From assembly GCA_021464245.1 (NCBI GenBank), contig JADCRB010000075.1, forward strand, positions 2,161,706 through 2,225,705: a stretch of DNA of 64,000 nucleotides, written 5' to 3'. Each line of letters begins with the position of its first letter. The stretch's first letter is position 1. This DNA is from Carallia brachiata (Eukaryota; Streptophyta; Magnoliopsida; Malpighiales; Rhizophoraceae). Below, piece after piece: positions 48,517 to 58,367 of this stretch. The notes below the pieces were generated by a model. The model did no database searches. It saw only the letters and a program-made list of their open reading frames with translations, and was not told the DNA's origin. The position numbers were made by a program, and so were the translations under genes.

Positions 48517-49127
48517 ATATTCTCGTTGGAGTTATCAACAAGCGAGAAAAGTTACATTTTTAGTGCGAAGGACCTGTCAATTACTTGGGCAAGCAATCCT
48601 CTCCGCTGGTCTTGAAATTCCAAACTGGATCCAACGTTTGCATAATCTATATTTCAACTATCTATAGTGTTCTTGGTCAGTTTTTTTGTTTTGGGGGGGG
48701 GGGGTGGTGGGGAGGGATCATTGAATGAACTTTGTAAGTAATTTTTCTTTTTCAGATCTGAAAACATTGTTGAACTTAGAACAATTTGGTGCAAATCGAA
48801 GGTTGGTTCACTACAGGGATGCTATCTCCAAAAACAAACTATGAGGCATATCTCATTATTTAATTTTCTGAGCGTGCTTATGGACTAGACACCTTACAAT
48901 TAGAAGTATCACTTGAAATTGGCCACTTTAATTCACAAGGCAAAGTTTGTTTAAGGGGCAAAAAAAGCAAACATGCATTAGAATGGAGGGATGGTGACGG
49001 TAAGGAAGCACAAAATTTGCTTGTGAGCACGAAGATGGATGAACTCATATTGAATTGGGAAGCTTCTACAATGATGCAGTGGATAGAGAGGATAGATCAT
49101 GCTAGATGCCTATTGATAAGTGGATAG
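48517..49127 (+). pseudogene. Phloem protein 2 (PP2) lectin pseudogene
   Basis: Exon-like block 1 (48517-48612, after a GATAG acceptor) contains SYIFSAKDLSITWASNP, the start of the PP2 domain, and meets TGA at 48613 where the family has a tryptophan-rich segment. Block 2 (from 48756, after TTCAG) contains NYEAYLII, a TAA, then FSERAYGLDTLQLEVSLEIG and a tail ending at 49127. Block 2 also needs a frameshift before the NYEAY motif. PP2 proteins are phloem-type chitin-binding lectins, often joined to F-box or TIR domains; no such partner is visible here. The 14-bp GGATAGATCATGCT is duplicated at the end. Confidence 0.75.
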
Positions 49128-49992
49128 ATCATGCTCACTATCTCAGGCCCGAGTGAAACAAAGGCAGCTTTGGTTGACAGTTATGGCAACTTGAACATTA
49201 TGAATAGATTCTATTAGTACTCTTTGCACCAGTTGCAATGTTGTTGATTCAACTTTTATGTTTAAATTTAATTTTATTTCCATACGTTAGATTGAGACTA
49301 TAAATTTGGAACTGTCTTGAAACCTATTAGAGTTTTGTTATTAGTGGTTTTGTCCGAGAAGCAACTTTTATTATTAGTCAGATTTATTTTTTCAATTTCC
49401 ATGAGCAATAATTTGATAACAATTAGCTTATTGAGGCTACATAGTTCTTCGAACGAACACTGATCCATTTTTTTTTAATTTCAATTGATGACAGATTAAA
49501 ACCTCCTAATTTACCATACTTACAGGTATCACAATAGTATTCTAGGTGAACATTTTGAAATTTAACGAATGAGAAGATGCATAATCTTTGCTCAACCTAA
49601 TAAATGGAGAGAGGGATTAAGAGAGAGGGAGAGACACACAGGAGAGAGGAAATTACGTGAGAGAGAGAAAATGATGAGAGAGAGAGAGAGAGTTATCAGA
49701 CAAGAAAGAGAGAGACAAAAAGAGGGTAGAGAGAAACTTCACGAAAATTAAATTTTTAGTATCTCATTTTATAAAATTTTATCAAATACAGAAATATATT
49801 TTTAATACCACAACTAAATACCGAAATAGAAAATATTATTTTAGAATTTTATTGTTCTCAACAAATAATTTCTACAATTTCATTTTTCTCAACAAACAAA
49901 CACATACGAAGACCCTAGAAACGAAACAAAAAAGGTTTATTTGTAGCCTCTTATTTTGGTTTTGTTTTTAATAGTAAAGAAAAAGTTTATTG
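49128..49992. other. Spacer with GA-rich tract
   Basis: A GAGA-rich low-complexity tract lies at about 49605-49735 and yields a meaningless arginine/glutamate frame. No gene is seen. Confidence 0.6.
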
Positions 49993-49997
49993 GTAAT

Positions 49998-50806
49998 TGT
50001 AAACATCATTTTCAAAGAAAAAAAAAAAAGTCAAAATTGGCGTTGCCGATTTCAAAGTCGGCAACGCCAACTTTGAAAAATATTTTCAATTAAAAAGATT
50101 CCTTTCCCATGTGATGTTCACATGGGAAAGGAACCCTATAAATAGGCCCCTACCCCCCAGTTCAAAACATATTCAGCAAATCTGTAAACAGAAAAATCCA
50201 GAAAATTTGAGAGAAAAAGAAAATTTTGAAAATCTTTTAAGAAAATTTCTCCTTTTCTTACGTGCTTTTACTCTGCAGTATACTCTCCTAACTCCTTTTT
50301 TACAGATATTTCAGGGGTAAAGCCCAAAAAATTTGCTGTTTCCATTTCTAAAGTTATTTTTAAATTTATATTCTCGGATCGCTCTAGATCTGAATTTCTG
50401 AGAATATAGATATAAAAATATCAAATTACTACAAATCCGGCTGGGATTAAGCCTCATACGGCTCTCAGCAAAATTCAGACAGCTCATCCGAGAACAAGTC
50501 CATTTGACTCTCGGTGAAATTAAGTCAGATCGGCTCAGATCAGCTCTCTGCGGTTCTTAACCGTAGTCAAAACGTCCAAATCAGATCCAATTTCAGTCTA
50601 CCCAGTTCAAGAAAAAGCTGTGGAAATTATTTCTGTCAAGATCAAGCTCGTGCAGCCGTTGACGGAGTCAAAAAAAGGAACACTAATCGGAGGATTTACG
50701 GAGATCGACCCCACGTAAATTTTCTTTTATTTTTACAATTTTTATTTGTAATTTATTTCTGTATTTTCGAGTTTAATTGTTTTAGGCTCGAAATTTACGC
50801 TTTACA
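49998..50806 (+). repeat. 5' LTR, Tat element 1
   Basis: It starts TGTAAACATC and ends TTTACA. Two perfect inverted repeats sit upstream of the TATA box: TTGGCGTTGCCGA with an 8-nt loop (50037-50070) and CCTTTCCCATGTGA with a 3-nt loop (50101-50131). The TATA box TATAAATA is at 50137-50144. Confidence 0.92.
50037..50144 (+). promoter_or_regulatory. U3 hairpin pair and TATA box of LTR 1
   Basis: The hairpins have 13-bp and 14-bp perfect arms; the second ends 5 bp before TATAAATA. In the 3' LTR the first has one mismatch (58407-58440) and the second keeps 12-bp arms. Both could bind a dimeric factor or form a stem in DNA or RNA. Confidence 0.7.
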
Positions 50807-50812
50807 AATTTT

Positions 50813-50830
50813 TGGCATGCTCGGTGGGAC
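50813..50830 (+). promoter_or_regulatory. Primer-binding-like site, Tat element 1
   Basis: TGGCATGCTCGGTGGGAC lies 6 bp inside the LTR. It closely matches the site at 62568-62585 in the second element. I cannot name the tRNA with certainty. Confidence 0.6.
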
Positions 50831-50861
50831 TTCTTCACCTCCCATCTCTTGTTCCTTTTAG

Positions 50862-51027
50862 AAAAAAAAAAAAATAAAAGAGGTAAAAGGGGAGCCGAGA
50901 GAGAAAAAAAAAACAAAAAAGTAAAAAAAAAAGTTAAAAAAAAAGTAAAAAGTAAAAAAAAAATAAAAAGTTAAAAGTTAAAAAGTTAAAAAGTAAAAAC
51001 AAAAAAAAGTAAAAAAAAAAAAAAAAT
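50862..51027 (+). repeat. A-rich tract 1
   Basis: Runs of A broken by GTAAAA and GTTAAAA motifs, directly before the gag-like ORF. Confidence 0.9.
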
Positions 51028-51050
51028 TTTACAGGTGTTCTGCACATCAA

Positions 51051-51837
51051 ATGGCACCAAAAAGAAGTACAGCTGCCGGTACCAACAAAAAAGCAACGGC
51101 TCCACTGCCTGCATCAACTACCCTACCTGGGTACGCAGGACCACAAACCCGCGGACGGACACAGTTCCTTGCCACTCAATTGAGTCCACAGACTCTCGCA
51201 AGAACAAAGTTCCTCGCCACCAACAAAGTTAAAATTGAGGACTTGCAGCTCACACAGCAGTTAGATTTCTCACGTGACTCTGTCACTAAACAGAGGAGTC
51301 GATCACCTACCCCTACCGAAGTTAGGGGTAGAGCATCAAATCCCTGCCCAACAGCAAAATCCGACCTATTCTGCACAAACAAACACAGAGGAAGAAGAAG
51401 ATCCCTCTACTCCAGTCTTCTATAGAGCATCAAATTCTGCTGAACAGTAAAATCTAACGCGTTGTGCTGAAACAAGTCAGGAAAGATCCGACGGGCCCTC
51501 TACAACAGTCTTCCGTGGAGAACCATCTACCGCTGCTGATGTCAGGCTGACCAACACCACCAGAATAGAAAAAATGTTTGCAGATTTAAACCGCGGATAT
51601 TCGCAGCTGATTAGCGGATATGCACAGTTGATTGAAAATATGAAGGAATTAAGACAGCAAATAGATGACGTTAACAAAGGGCTTCACCAAGCCCAACCCG
51701 CTGATGCAGTCAACCGCGAAGATCGTCCTCAATCATCTCGATTTGGGGGCACAGTTTTTAGCCAATCGGACCAACAGAAGGACGAAAGTACCGACTCAGC
51801 CACAAGCTCATTTCCAAGTGGGAGGGGTCATGTCTAG
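51051..51837 (+). pseudogene. Truncated gag-like region
   Basis: The ATG at 51051 (GCACATCAAATGGC) opens a 124-residue basic, Ser/Thr-rich frame ending at 51425. A second frame, 51574-51837, contains a coiled-coil-like part (SGYAQLIENMKELRQQIDDV). No capsid domain or zinc knuckle appears before 52943. In the second Tat element a similar coiled coil leads into a full capsid domain, so here only the gag N-terminus seems left. Confidence 0.55.
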
Positions 51838-51934
51838 TTCAAAAAAAAATGCTTCCATGTTATCAGGTCAGAAATGCATTTCGACCTGACCCAATAAAGC
51901 AGGTAAATTTCGAACTACTGTTATGTCAAAAAGA

Positions 51935-52068
51935 ATAAAAAAAAAATTCTCAAAAAAAAAAAAGAAAAAAAAATTCAAAAAAAATTCAAAAAAAAAATTC
52001 AAAAAAAAATAAAAAAAGCAAAAAAAAAATTCAAAAAAGATTAAAAAAAAGCAAAAAAAAAAAAAAAG
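51935..52068 (+). repeat. A-rich tract 2
   Basis: A runs with TTCAAAAA interruptions. It is followed at 52125-52260 by CAAATCC/CAAATTC-type repeats. The same order recurs after integrase (56269-56680). Confidence 0.88.
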
Positions 52069-52259
52069 ACGTCTGAAGCTCTTGTGCATTTTCAGAACCC
52101 TTCATCAAAATTCAAATTTAGATTCGGGGGCAAATCTCAAATCCCGACTCAAATTCAAAGCCAAACATAAACTCGGTTAAACTCGGGCTCAAACCCAAAT
52201 CTAACTCCAATCCAAATCCAGATTCGAGGGTAAAACTTAAACCCTGAATCAAAGTCCAG

Positions 52260-52395
52260 CTCAGCAGCTCAATAGCTCACCAAACAGTTCAGTAGCTCAA
52301 CAGCTCAGCAGCTTACCAAACAGCTCAGCAGCTCAACAGCTCAACAACTCAGCAGCTCAACAGCTCAGCAGCTCACCAACTCTCCGGCTCCACAG
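52260..52395 (+). repeat. CAGCTCA minisatellite
   Basis: Many copies of CAGCTCA, CAGCTCAAC and CAGCTCACC run up to the TATA-module array. Confidence 0.85.
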
Positions 52396-52413
52396 CTCAC
52401 CAGTTCACAAAAT

Positions 52414-52631
52414 ACTCCTGTCTCGCACGAGTATAAAAGGCGAACACTCCACAATTCAACACTCCTGCCTCGCACGAGTATAAAAGGCGATAATCAATCC
52501 ATCACAGTTCAACACTCCTGTCTCGCACGAGTATAAAAGGCGACATCACAGTTCAACGCTCCTGCCTCGCACGAGCATAAAAGGCGACACCACAATTCAA
52601 CACTCCTGCCTCGCACGAGTATAAAAGGCGA
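52414..52631 (+). repeat. Five-copy TATA-bearing tandem module
   Basis: Copies at 52414-52443, 52461-52490, 52514-52543, 52557-52587 and 52602-52631, spaced 43-53 bp apart. Each carries CTCCTG then CGCACGAGTATAAAAGG (CGAGCATAAAAGG in copy 4). The TATAAAA core fits a plant TATA box, and the array lies about 300 bp before the pol frame. A single related copy precedes the homeodomain ORF (56684-56714). Confidence 0.85.
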
Positions 52632-52819
52632 CAATACAACAATGCAGACCTAACAGGTGAGAAGCAGCCACAGCCTGCCGAACTTTGCCTGTAGGAGGCT
52701 CCATCTGCAAGCACCATCCATTCCTACACTATGTGTCGAAGTCACGACGTCTAGAAGGTTAGCCCCCTTTCCCTTTTTTTATTATTGTACTAATCTTAAA
52801 TAGGAGGAAGGACATACCC

Positions 52820-55800
52820 AACCCGAGTCAGAAGTGCTTCGAAGACAGGCTTATCCAGTCAAACAAAGAAGGTGAAGTCAGAGGTTCTACATTTCATGTC
52901 ACAATTAGCGAGGAGGCTGAGTCTGACTCATCAGACGGTGAAGTGAAGGAGGCTCCCCCGGAACTTGAAGATGGTGGCCAAGCAACTGTTGATGAACTCA
53001 AGGAGGTCAATCTTGGCTCTCCGGAAGATCCTCGACCTACATTTGTAAGTGCTTTACTTACTGCAGAAGAAGAGCAAGAATATGTTCAGGTATTAAGTCA
53101 ATACAGGGACGTGTTCGCATGGAGTTACAAAGAAATGCCTGGACTTGACCCAAAAATTGCGGTGCATCGTCTAGCAGTAAAGAAGGGTGTTCGTTCTGTC
53201 AAGCAGCCACAACGACGGTTCCGCCCGGAACTCATTCCACAAATCGAGGAGGAGGTAACAAGCTGATCAATGCGGCTTCATCCGAGAGGTCACCTACCCA
53301 ACGTGGATTGCCAACATTGTCCCGGTAAGAAAGAAGAATGGACAGTTGAGGGTATGTGTTGATTTTCGAGATCTTAACAAGGCCTGCCCGAAAGATGACT
53401 TTCCGTTGCCCATAACGGAGATCACAGTCGATGCAACAACGGGTCACGAAGCATTGTCCTTCATGGATGGTTCTTCAGGCTATAACCAAATCAGAATGGC
53501 ACCAGAAGACGAGGAGTTGACAGCATTCCGCACCCCAAAAGGTATATACTGCTACAAAGTTATGCCGTTTGGATTAAAAAATGCTGGCGCCACTTATCAA
53601 CGTGCTATGCAAAAAATTTTTGATGACATGCTGCACAAGATTGTAGAATGTTATGTTGATGACTTAGTTGTAAAGACTAAGAAGCGCAAAGACCACCTCG
53701 AGGATCTCAAGACAGTGTTCGAAAGACTTCGGAGGCATCAGCTCAAAATGAACCCTCTCAAGTGCGCATTCGGTGTCACATCAGGAAAGTTTCTTGGGTT
53801 CGTGGTGCGCCATCGTGGAATCGAAGTTGATCAGTCAAAGGTTGAGGCAATTCAAAAGATGCCTGAACCTAAAAACCTGCACGAGCTGCGAAGTCTACAA
53901 GGAAAGCTGGCTACATTCGCCGTTTCATCTCCAATTTAGCTGGGAGATGTCAACCTTTCCATCGGTTGATGAAGAAGGATGTCAACTTCGAGTGGGACGA
54001 AGCTTGCAGCAAAGCCTTTGAGCATAAAGAAGTACCTTTCCAATCCACCGGTCCTAGGTGCTCCAATTCAAGGAAAGTCGTTGATTCTCTACATTGCAGC
54101 GCAGGAAAGATCTTTGGGAGCCTTGCTTGCACAGGAAAACGAGCAGGGAAAGGAAGTTGCCCTGTACTACTTGAGCAGAACACTAAACGGTCCGGAGCTG
54201 AGTTATTCGCCCATTGAAAAGACATGTCTAGCACTGTTCTTTGCCATTGACAAGCTGAGGCACTACATGCAAGCTCACACGGTACGTCTCATTGCCAGAG
54301 CTGATCCTGTCAAATATATCTTATCTAGACCAATCTTGTCAGGACGACTTGCCAAGTGGGCAGTAATCCTACAAAGCTACGACATTGTCTACGTGCCTCA
54401 AAAAGCAGTCAAAGGACAAGCTCTAGCAGACTTCCTTGCAGATCACCCTGTTCCGTCAGATTGGGAGTTCACAGATGATCTTCCAGATGAAGAGGTCTTT
54501 TACATTGAGACACTGCCACCATGGACGATGTTCTTTGATGGTGCAGCAAGGCGTGATGGTGCTGGTGCCGGTATAGTGTTTGTCACTCCTCAACGACAAA
54601 TACTACCATATGCTATCATTCTCGGTGAGTTATGTTCAAATAATGTTGCTGAATACCAGGCTTTGATCATTGGTCTTCAAATGGCTGTCGATATGAAGAT
54701 TCCAACTATAGAAGTCCATGGAGATTCCCAGCTCGTCATCAACCAACTTACAGGATTGTATGATGTTAAGAAAGAGGATCTTGCGCCTTACCATCAACGT
54801 GCTCGACAGCTAATGGATGAATTTGAAAGCATCACCTTGGAGCATGTGCCTCGACGAGAAAACACTCAGGCAGACGCGTTGGCTAACCTGGCCACTTCTC
54901 TTGCAAAGTCAGAAATCCAGGCTACAGTTGTTGCCGTATGCCAGAAATGGATAGTGCCACAAAGGATGATGAAGAAACTACAGCAGCCAACGCTGTATCT
55001 GTACGTCTCGCGGAGGACGAGGATTGGCGCCAACCAATCATTGACTACCTACAGCACGGGAAGCTGCCCGAAGATCGTCGTCATAAGACAGAAATTCAAC
55101 GACGAGCTCCCCGCTTCATATATCTCAAGGATGCTCTGTATCGAAGGTCTTTTGATGGAGTTTTACTTCGCTGCCTAGCAATGAAGAGGCAAAACAGGCT
55201 CTCACTGAAGCACATTCTGGTGTTTGTGGCGGACATCAATGGGCCTAAGTTGCACTTCCAACTCAGAAGGATGGGATACTACTGGCCAACCATGGTACGT
55301 GATTCATTGAGTTTGCTAAAACTGTCAAGCTTGTCAATTTCATGCGAATTACATACATCAACCACCGGAGCCACTGCATCCAACTGTCTCATCCTGGCCC
55401 TTTGAAGCTTGGGGTCTCGACTTAGTGGGGCCCTTGCCAAAGTCATCCCTGGGTCACCTGTACATCCTCGCAGCAACCGACTACTTCTCAAAATGGGCTG
55501 AAGCCATTCCACTTAGAGAGGTAAAGAAGGAGCATGTTGCCAATTTCATCCGGACTCAGCTGATCTATCGCTATGGAGTCCCTCGATTCATCATCACTGA
55601 TAATGGTAAGCAGTTCTACAACAGCTTAATCGACAAGCTCTGCGAGAAGTTCAAGTTCAAGCAGTACAAGTCATCCATGTACAATGCCCCAGCAAATGGC
55701 TTGGCCGAAGCATTCAACAAGACCTTATGCAACCTGTTGCGAAGGTAGTCTCTAAATCCAAAAGAGATTGGCATGACAGAATTCCGGAGGCATTATGGGC

Positions 55801-56157
55801 GTATCGTACAACTTACCGGACTCCAACACAGGCGACGCCATACTCACTTGTCTACGGTGTCGAAGCAATACTGCCGTTGGAAACACAGATTCCATCCTGC
55901 GCATGGCTGTTCTGGAAGGACTCACACAGGAGGAGAATGCTCGCCTACGTCTGGATGAGTTAGAAGCCCTTGATGAAAGGAGGCTCGAAGCACAACAGCA
56001 ACTTGAGTGCTACCAAGCCCGGCTCACCAACACGTTCAACCGCAGGGTCCGCCCTCGATCTTTTCAAGTTGGAGACCTTGTTCTTGCAGTGCGACGGCCC
56101 ATCAACATGAAGCATCGGCCTGGTGACAAGCTTACTTCCAAATGGGACGGGCCATAC
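52820..56157 (+). pseudogene. Tat-type pol: RT, two RNase H domains, integrase, frameshifted
   Basis: The polyprotein would copy the element RNA and insert the cDNA. RT starts at 52943 and has the YVDD active site at 53652-53663. The usual Gypsy RNase H follows (about 53980-54430), then the second, archaeal-type RNase H (54531-54910; FFDGAARRDGAGAG, then QADALANLA). Integrase has a degraded zinc finger near 55195-55290 and a core at about 55400-55745 with the Asp, Asp and Glu positions in ATDYFSKW, TDNGKQF and AEAFNK. Frame breaks occur near 53260, 53925, 54020, 54945, 55185, 55390 and 55740. No protease was identified. Confidence 0.88.
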
Positions 56158-56268
56158 TAGTGCAGGAGGCCTACACTCACAACGCTTACATGCTGTCAGA
56201 CCAAGAAGGCGTCCGAATCGGCCCAATCAATGGTAAATTTCTGAAACAATATTATGTGTAAATATGTT

Positions 56269-56270
56269 TG

Positions 56271-56307
<37 letters not shown>

Positions 56308-56342
56308 AAAAAATCAAAAAAAAAAAAAAAAAAAAAAAAAAT

Positions 56343-56379
<37 letters not shown>

Positions 56380-56680
56380 CGGAAGTCCCGATCTGAAAGT
56401 CCAAGCGAAAATCCAAACCCAAAATCCAAACCCAAACACTTGAGCCCAATTCAGAAAACACAAAACCTAAGTCCAAAACCAAACACTCAACCAAATCAAA
56501 AGTCCAAACCCAAACACTCGACCCAAATCCAAAAAGTCCAAATCCAAACCCAAACACTCGACCCAAATCCAAAAATTCAAGTCTAGAAACCCAAACACTC
56601 AACCCAAATCCAATCCAAAGCCCAAAACCCAAAAATTCCAAGTTCCAAACACAGTCCAAAACCCAAGTTCAAAATCCAAT
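56269..56680 (+). repeat. A-rich tract 3 and CCAAACCC-type repeats
   Basis: An almost pure A tract (56269-56376) is followed by repeats of CCAAACCCAAACACT and CCAAATCCAAAA-type units to about 56680. This matches the order found before the pol region. Confidence 0.9.
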
Positions 56681-56683
56681 CCA

Positions 56684-56733
56684 ACTCCTGGCCCGCATGA
56701 GTATAAACTGTGAACGGCCCAAAAATATAAAAG
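56684..56733 (+). promoter_or_regulatory. TATA module and TATA box before the homeodomain ORF
   Basis: CTCCTGGCCCGCATGAGTAT (56685-56704) is a diverged single copy of the module at 52414-52631. A second box, TATAAAAG (56726-56733), lies 87 bp before the ATG at 56820. Initiation 30 bp after it would leave a leader of about 60 nt without an earlier ATG. Confidence 0.5.
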
Positions 56734-56819
56734 CAACGGAGGGTTTGAGTCTGAAACTCAGCATCAGTCTCAACCGATCTTCACCAACACCAGACCTTTG
56801 CTCCTCTGCCACAAGAAAG

Positions 56820-57176
56820 ATGGAACCAGTTGCAGAACCTCAAGACAAGGGAGAAGAAAGGTCGCCCCGCACAAGGTGGCAACCAACCATGGCACAACTG
56901 CAAATTTTGGAGGAAGTCTTCCACAACAATGGAGGTATTATGCCTAATGCATCTCAGATTTACCAACTTGTCTCACGATTGCGCCCACTCGGGGCAATCG
57001 AAGGAAAAAATGTGTTTTATTGGTTCCAGAATCGGAGAAGCAGGAAGAAACCAGCACTGAGAGCTGATTTTTTCAAAGAACAGTCTGCCGTTCCGATGGT
57101 AGATCCCACCGGTACAACTTCGCGTCAAATGAAGCAGGTCCGAGTTCTACCACTACAATGTCTCTTCAGGCTATAA
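56820..57176 (+). CDS. WUSCHEL-related (WOX-type) homeodomain protein inside a retrotransposon
   Basis: This is a 118-residue frame without defects. Residues 17-77 form a homeodomain: TRWQPTMAQLQILEEVF (helix 1), a long loop with NNGGIMPNASQIYQL (helix 2), and EGKNVFYWFQNRRSRKK (recognition helix with Trp, Phe, Asn and Arg at the usual positions). The first Trp and the WFQN Trp are 47 residues apart, as in WUSCHEL by my recollection. WOX proteins bind DNA and control stem-cell identity. No WUS box or EAR motif is visible in the 41 residues after the domain. An in-frame upstream ATG at 56697 would give 159 residues; I prefer 56820 because it follows the TATA box. The ORF is intact in an element whose pol is broken. 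Confidence 0.85.
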   Translation: MEPVAEPQDKGEERSPRTRWQPTMAQLQILEEVFHNNGGIMPNASQIYQLVSRLRPLGAIEGKNVFYWFQNRRSRKKPALRADFFKEQSAVPMVDPTGTTSRQMKQVRVLPLQCLFRL

Positions 57177-58367
57177 CATCAAAGTCGTAGCCCATGGGAG
57201 CATGCTGGTCCTGGTGGTCTTACGGAGTCAGCCAAGGGTTCATCCCTCTAGGTACTTAAGTTAGGAGGAATTTTTCTAGCAGAAAGGAGTCATTCCGGCG
57301 AAACTTTGCCTCTCTTTCCAGAATATTCCGGCAGCATCAACCAGCTGGAAAGCGACGTCAACATCATCGGCCCACCAGACGAGGCCAAGCTTGACTTGGA
57401 GCTGCACCCTGGGCCCCTCTAGGACGACCGACAAGATAAGGTGCAACGACTTTGGCAGCACACGGTAATGACTTCTGCAGCACACGGCAACGACTTCTGC
57501 AACACACGGTAACGACTTTCGTGACACGCGTCAGCCGCTGCCTCTTTTGTCTCTTATAGGAAAGGGACGTGGATGCCCTACTATTCTGCGTACCTTCTTT
57601 TTGACTTTTCAAAAAAAAAAAAAAAAAACTTTATCGTATGTGTATATATATCTTGCATTCCCGATTGTAATACTCACCCTCACTCTTCTTTCTCAAAAGA
57701 AATGGCTAGTCTCTGCACTTGTCTCAGGAAGTTCTTCGATCAAGAAGTTGGAGGCGCACGACGAACTAAAAAAAGAAGGAGTAGTCTTTCTCGAGGGGTC
57801 CCTAGAAACCCTCGAAACTCATTCTCCAACGCCATCGGTGTCATGGAGTTCCAACTACTCTCCTTAGTTCACATCTATCCAGCGAGCGAGAAGTTCTGAT
57901 CATCCTCCTGGATCTACAAATGCAGCGACGTGCAGGGAAGTTCCAACTACTCTCCTTACGTCGAAGCAGATTCGGGAATCATCACCATAACCCGTCTCTC
58001 TGTGCGCAGGTCTTAAAGTTCTGTAGTTCTAGACCTTCCTCTTGGGGAGGTTCAAGTTCTTTGCCTACCGGATCATCCTCACCAGAGCTCTGGAACTTTA
58101 AGACATATAAAAAATCCTTTGCGGGCTATGGAAGCTCGAATGCACCTGGAGCCAGAAGGTCAATTTTTATATTGGCTGGGCTGCTAACTTTCTCAAGATC
58201 GTATCGGATTCCTATTGCGATCCAACAACAGCAGGCATAGTCAAAGATAGAAGACTCCAAGATTCAATGTTCATCAGGACGTTTCCAAGTTTCAAACTGG
58301 ACTTCAATACTCAGTGCGGATCACGTCTGTAAAGTTTTTCCTTCCCGACCCTTGAAGTGGGGGCATT
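57177..58367 (+). other. 3' internal region of Tat element 1
   Basis: It contains four degenerate copies of a 22-bp CGACTTCTGCAACACACGG-type repeat (57447-57533), a poly(A) tract at 57610-57627, a short basic ORF (57702-57899), a duplicated AGTTCCAACTACTCTCCTTA (about 57846 and 57940), and a purine tract (GAAGTGGGGGCA, near 58354-58365) that should prime plus-strand synthesis. Confidence 0.6.
57702..57899 (+). CDS. Unrecognised small basic ORF, 65 aa
   Basis: The ATG (AAAGAAATGGC) follows a TATATATAT stretch at 57640-57650 by about 50 bp. The product has a basic cluster (GARRTKKRRSSLSRG) that could be a nuclear localisation signal. I do not recognise it, and it may be chance. Confidence 0.25.
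   Translation: MASLCTCLRKFFDQEVGGARRTKKRRSSLSRGVPRNPRNSFSNAIGVMEFQLLSLVHIYPASEKF

Noticed and set aside
49569..49751. Arginine/glutamate-rich frame
   Set aside because: It is a translation of GAGA low-complexity sequence.
52414..52631. Regularly spaced 30-bp direct repeats that look CRISPR-like
   Set aside because: The DNA is from a plant, the spacers are short and similar to each other, and the repeats lie inside a retrotransposon.
56196..56435. Minus-strand frame rich in phenylalanine
   Set aside because: It is the complement of an A tract; the same holds for 51868-52089.
56342..56659. Minus-strand frame rich in Gly, Phe and Leu
   Set aside because: It is the complement of the CCAAACCC-type repeats.
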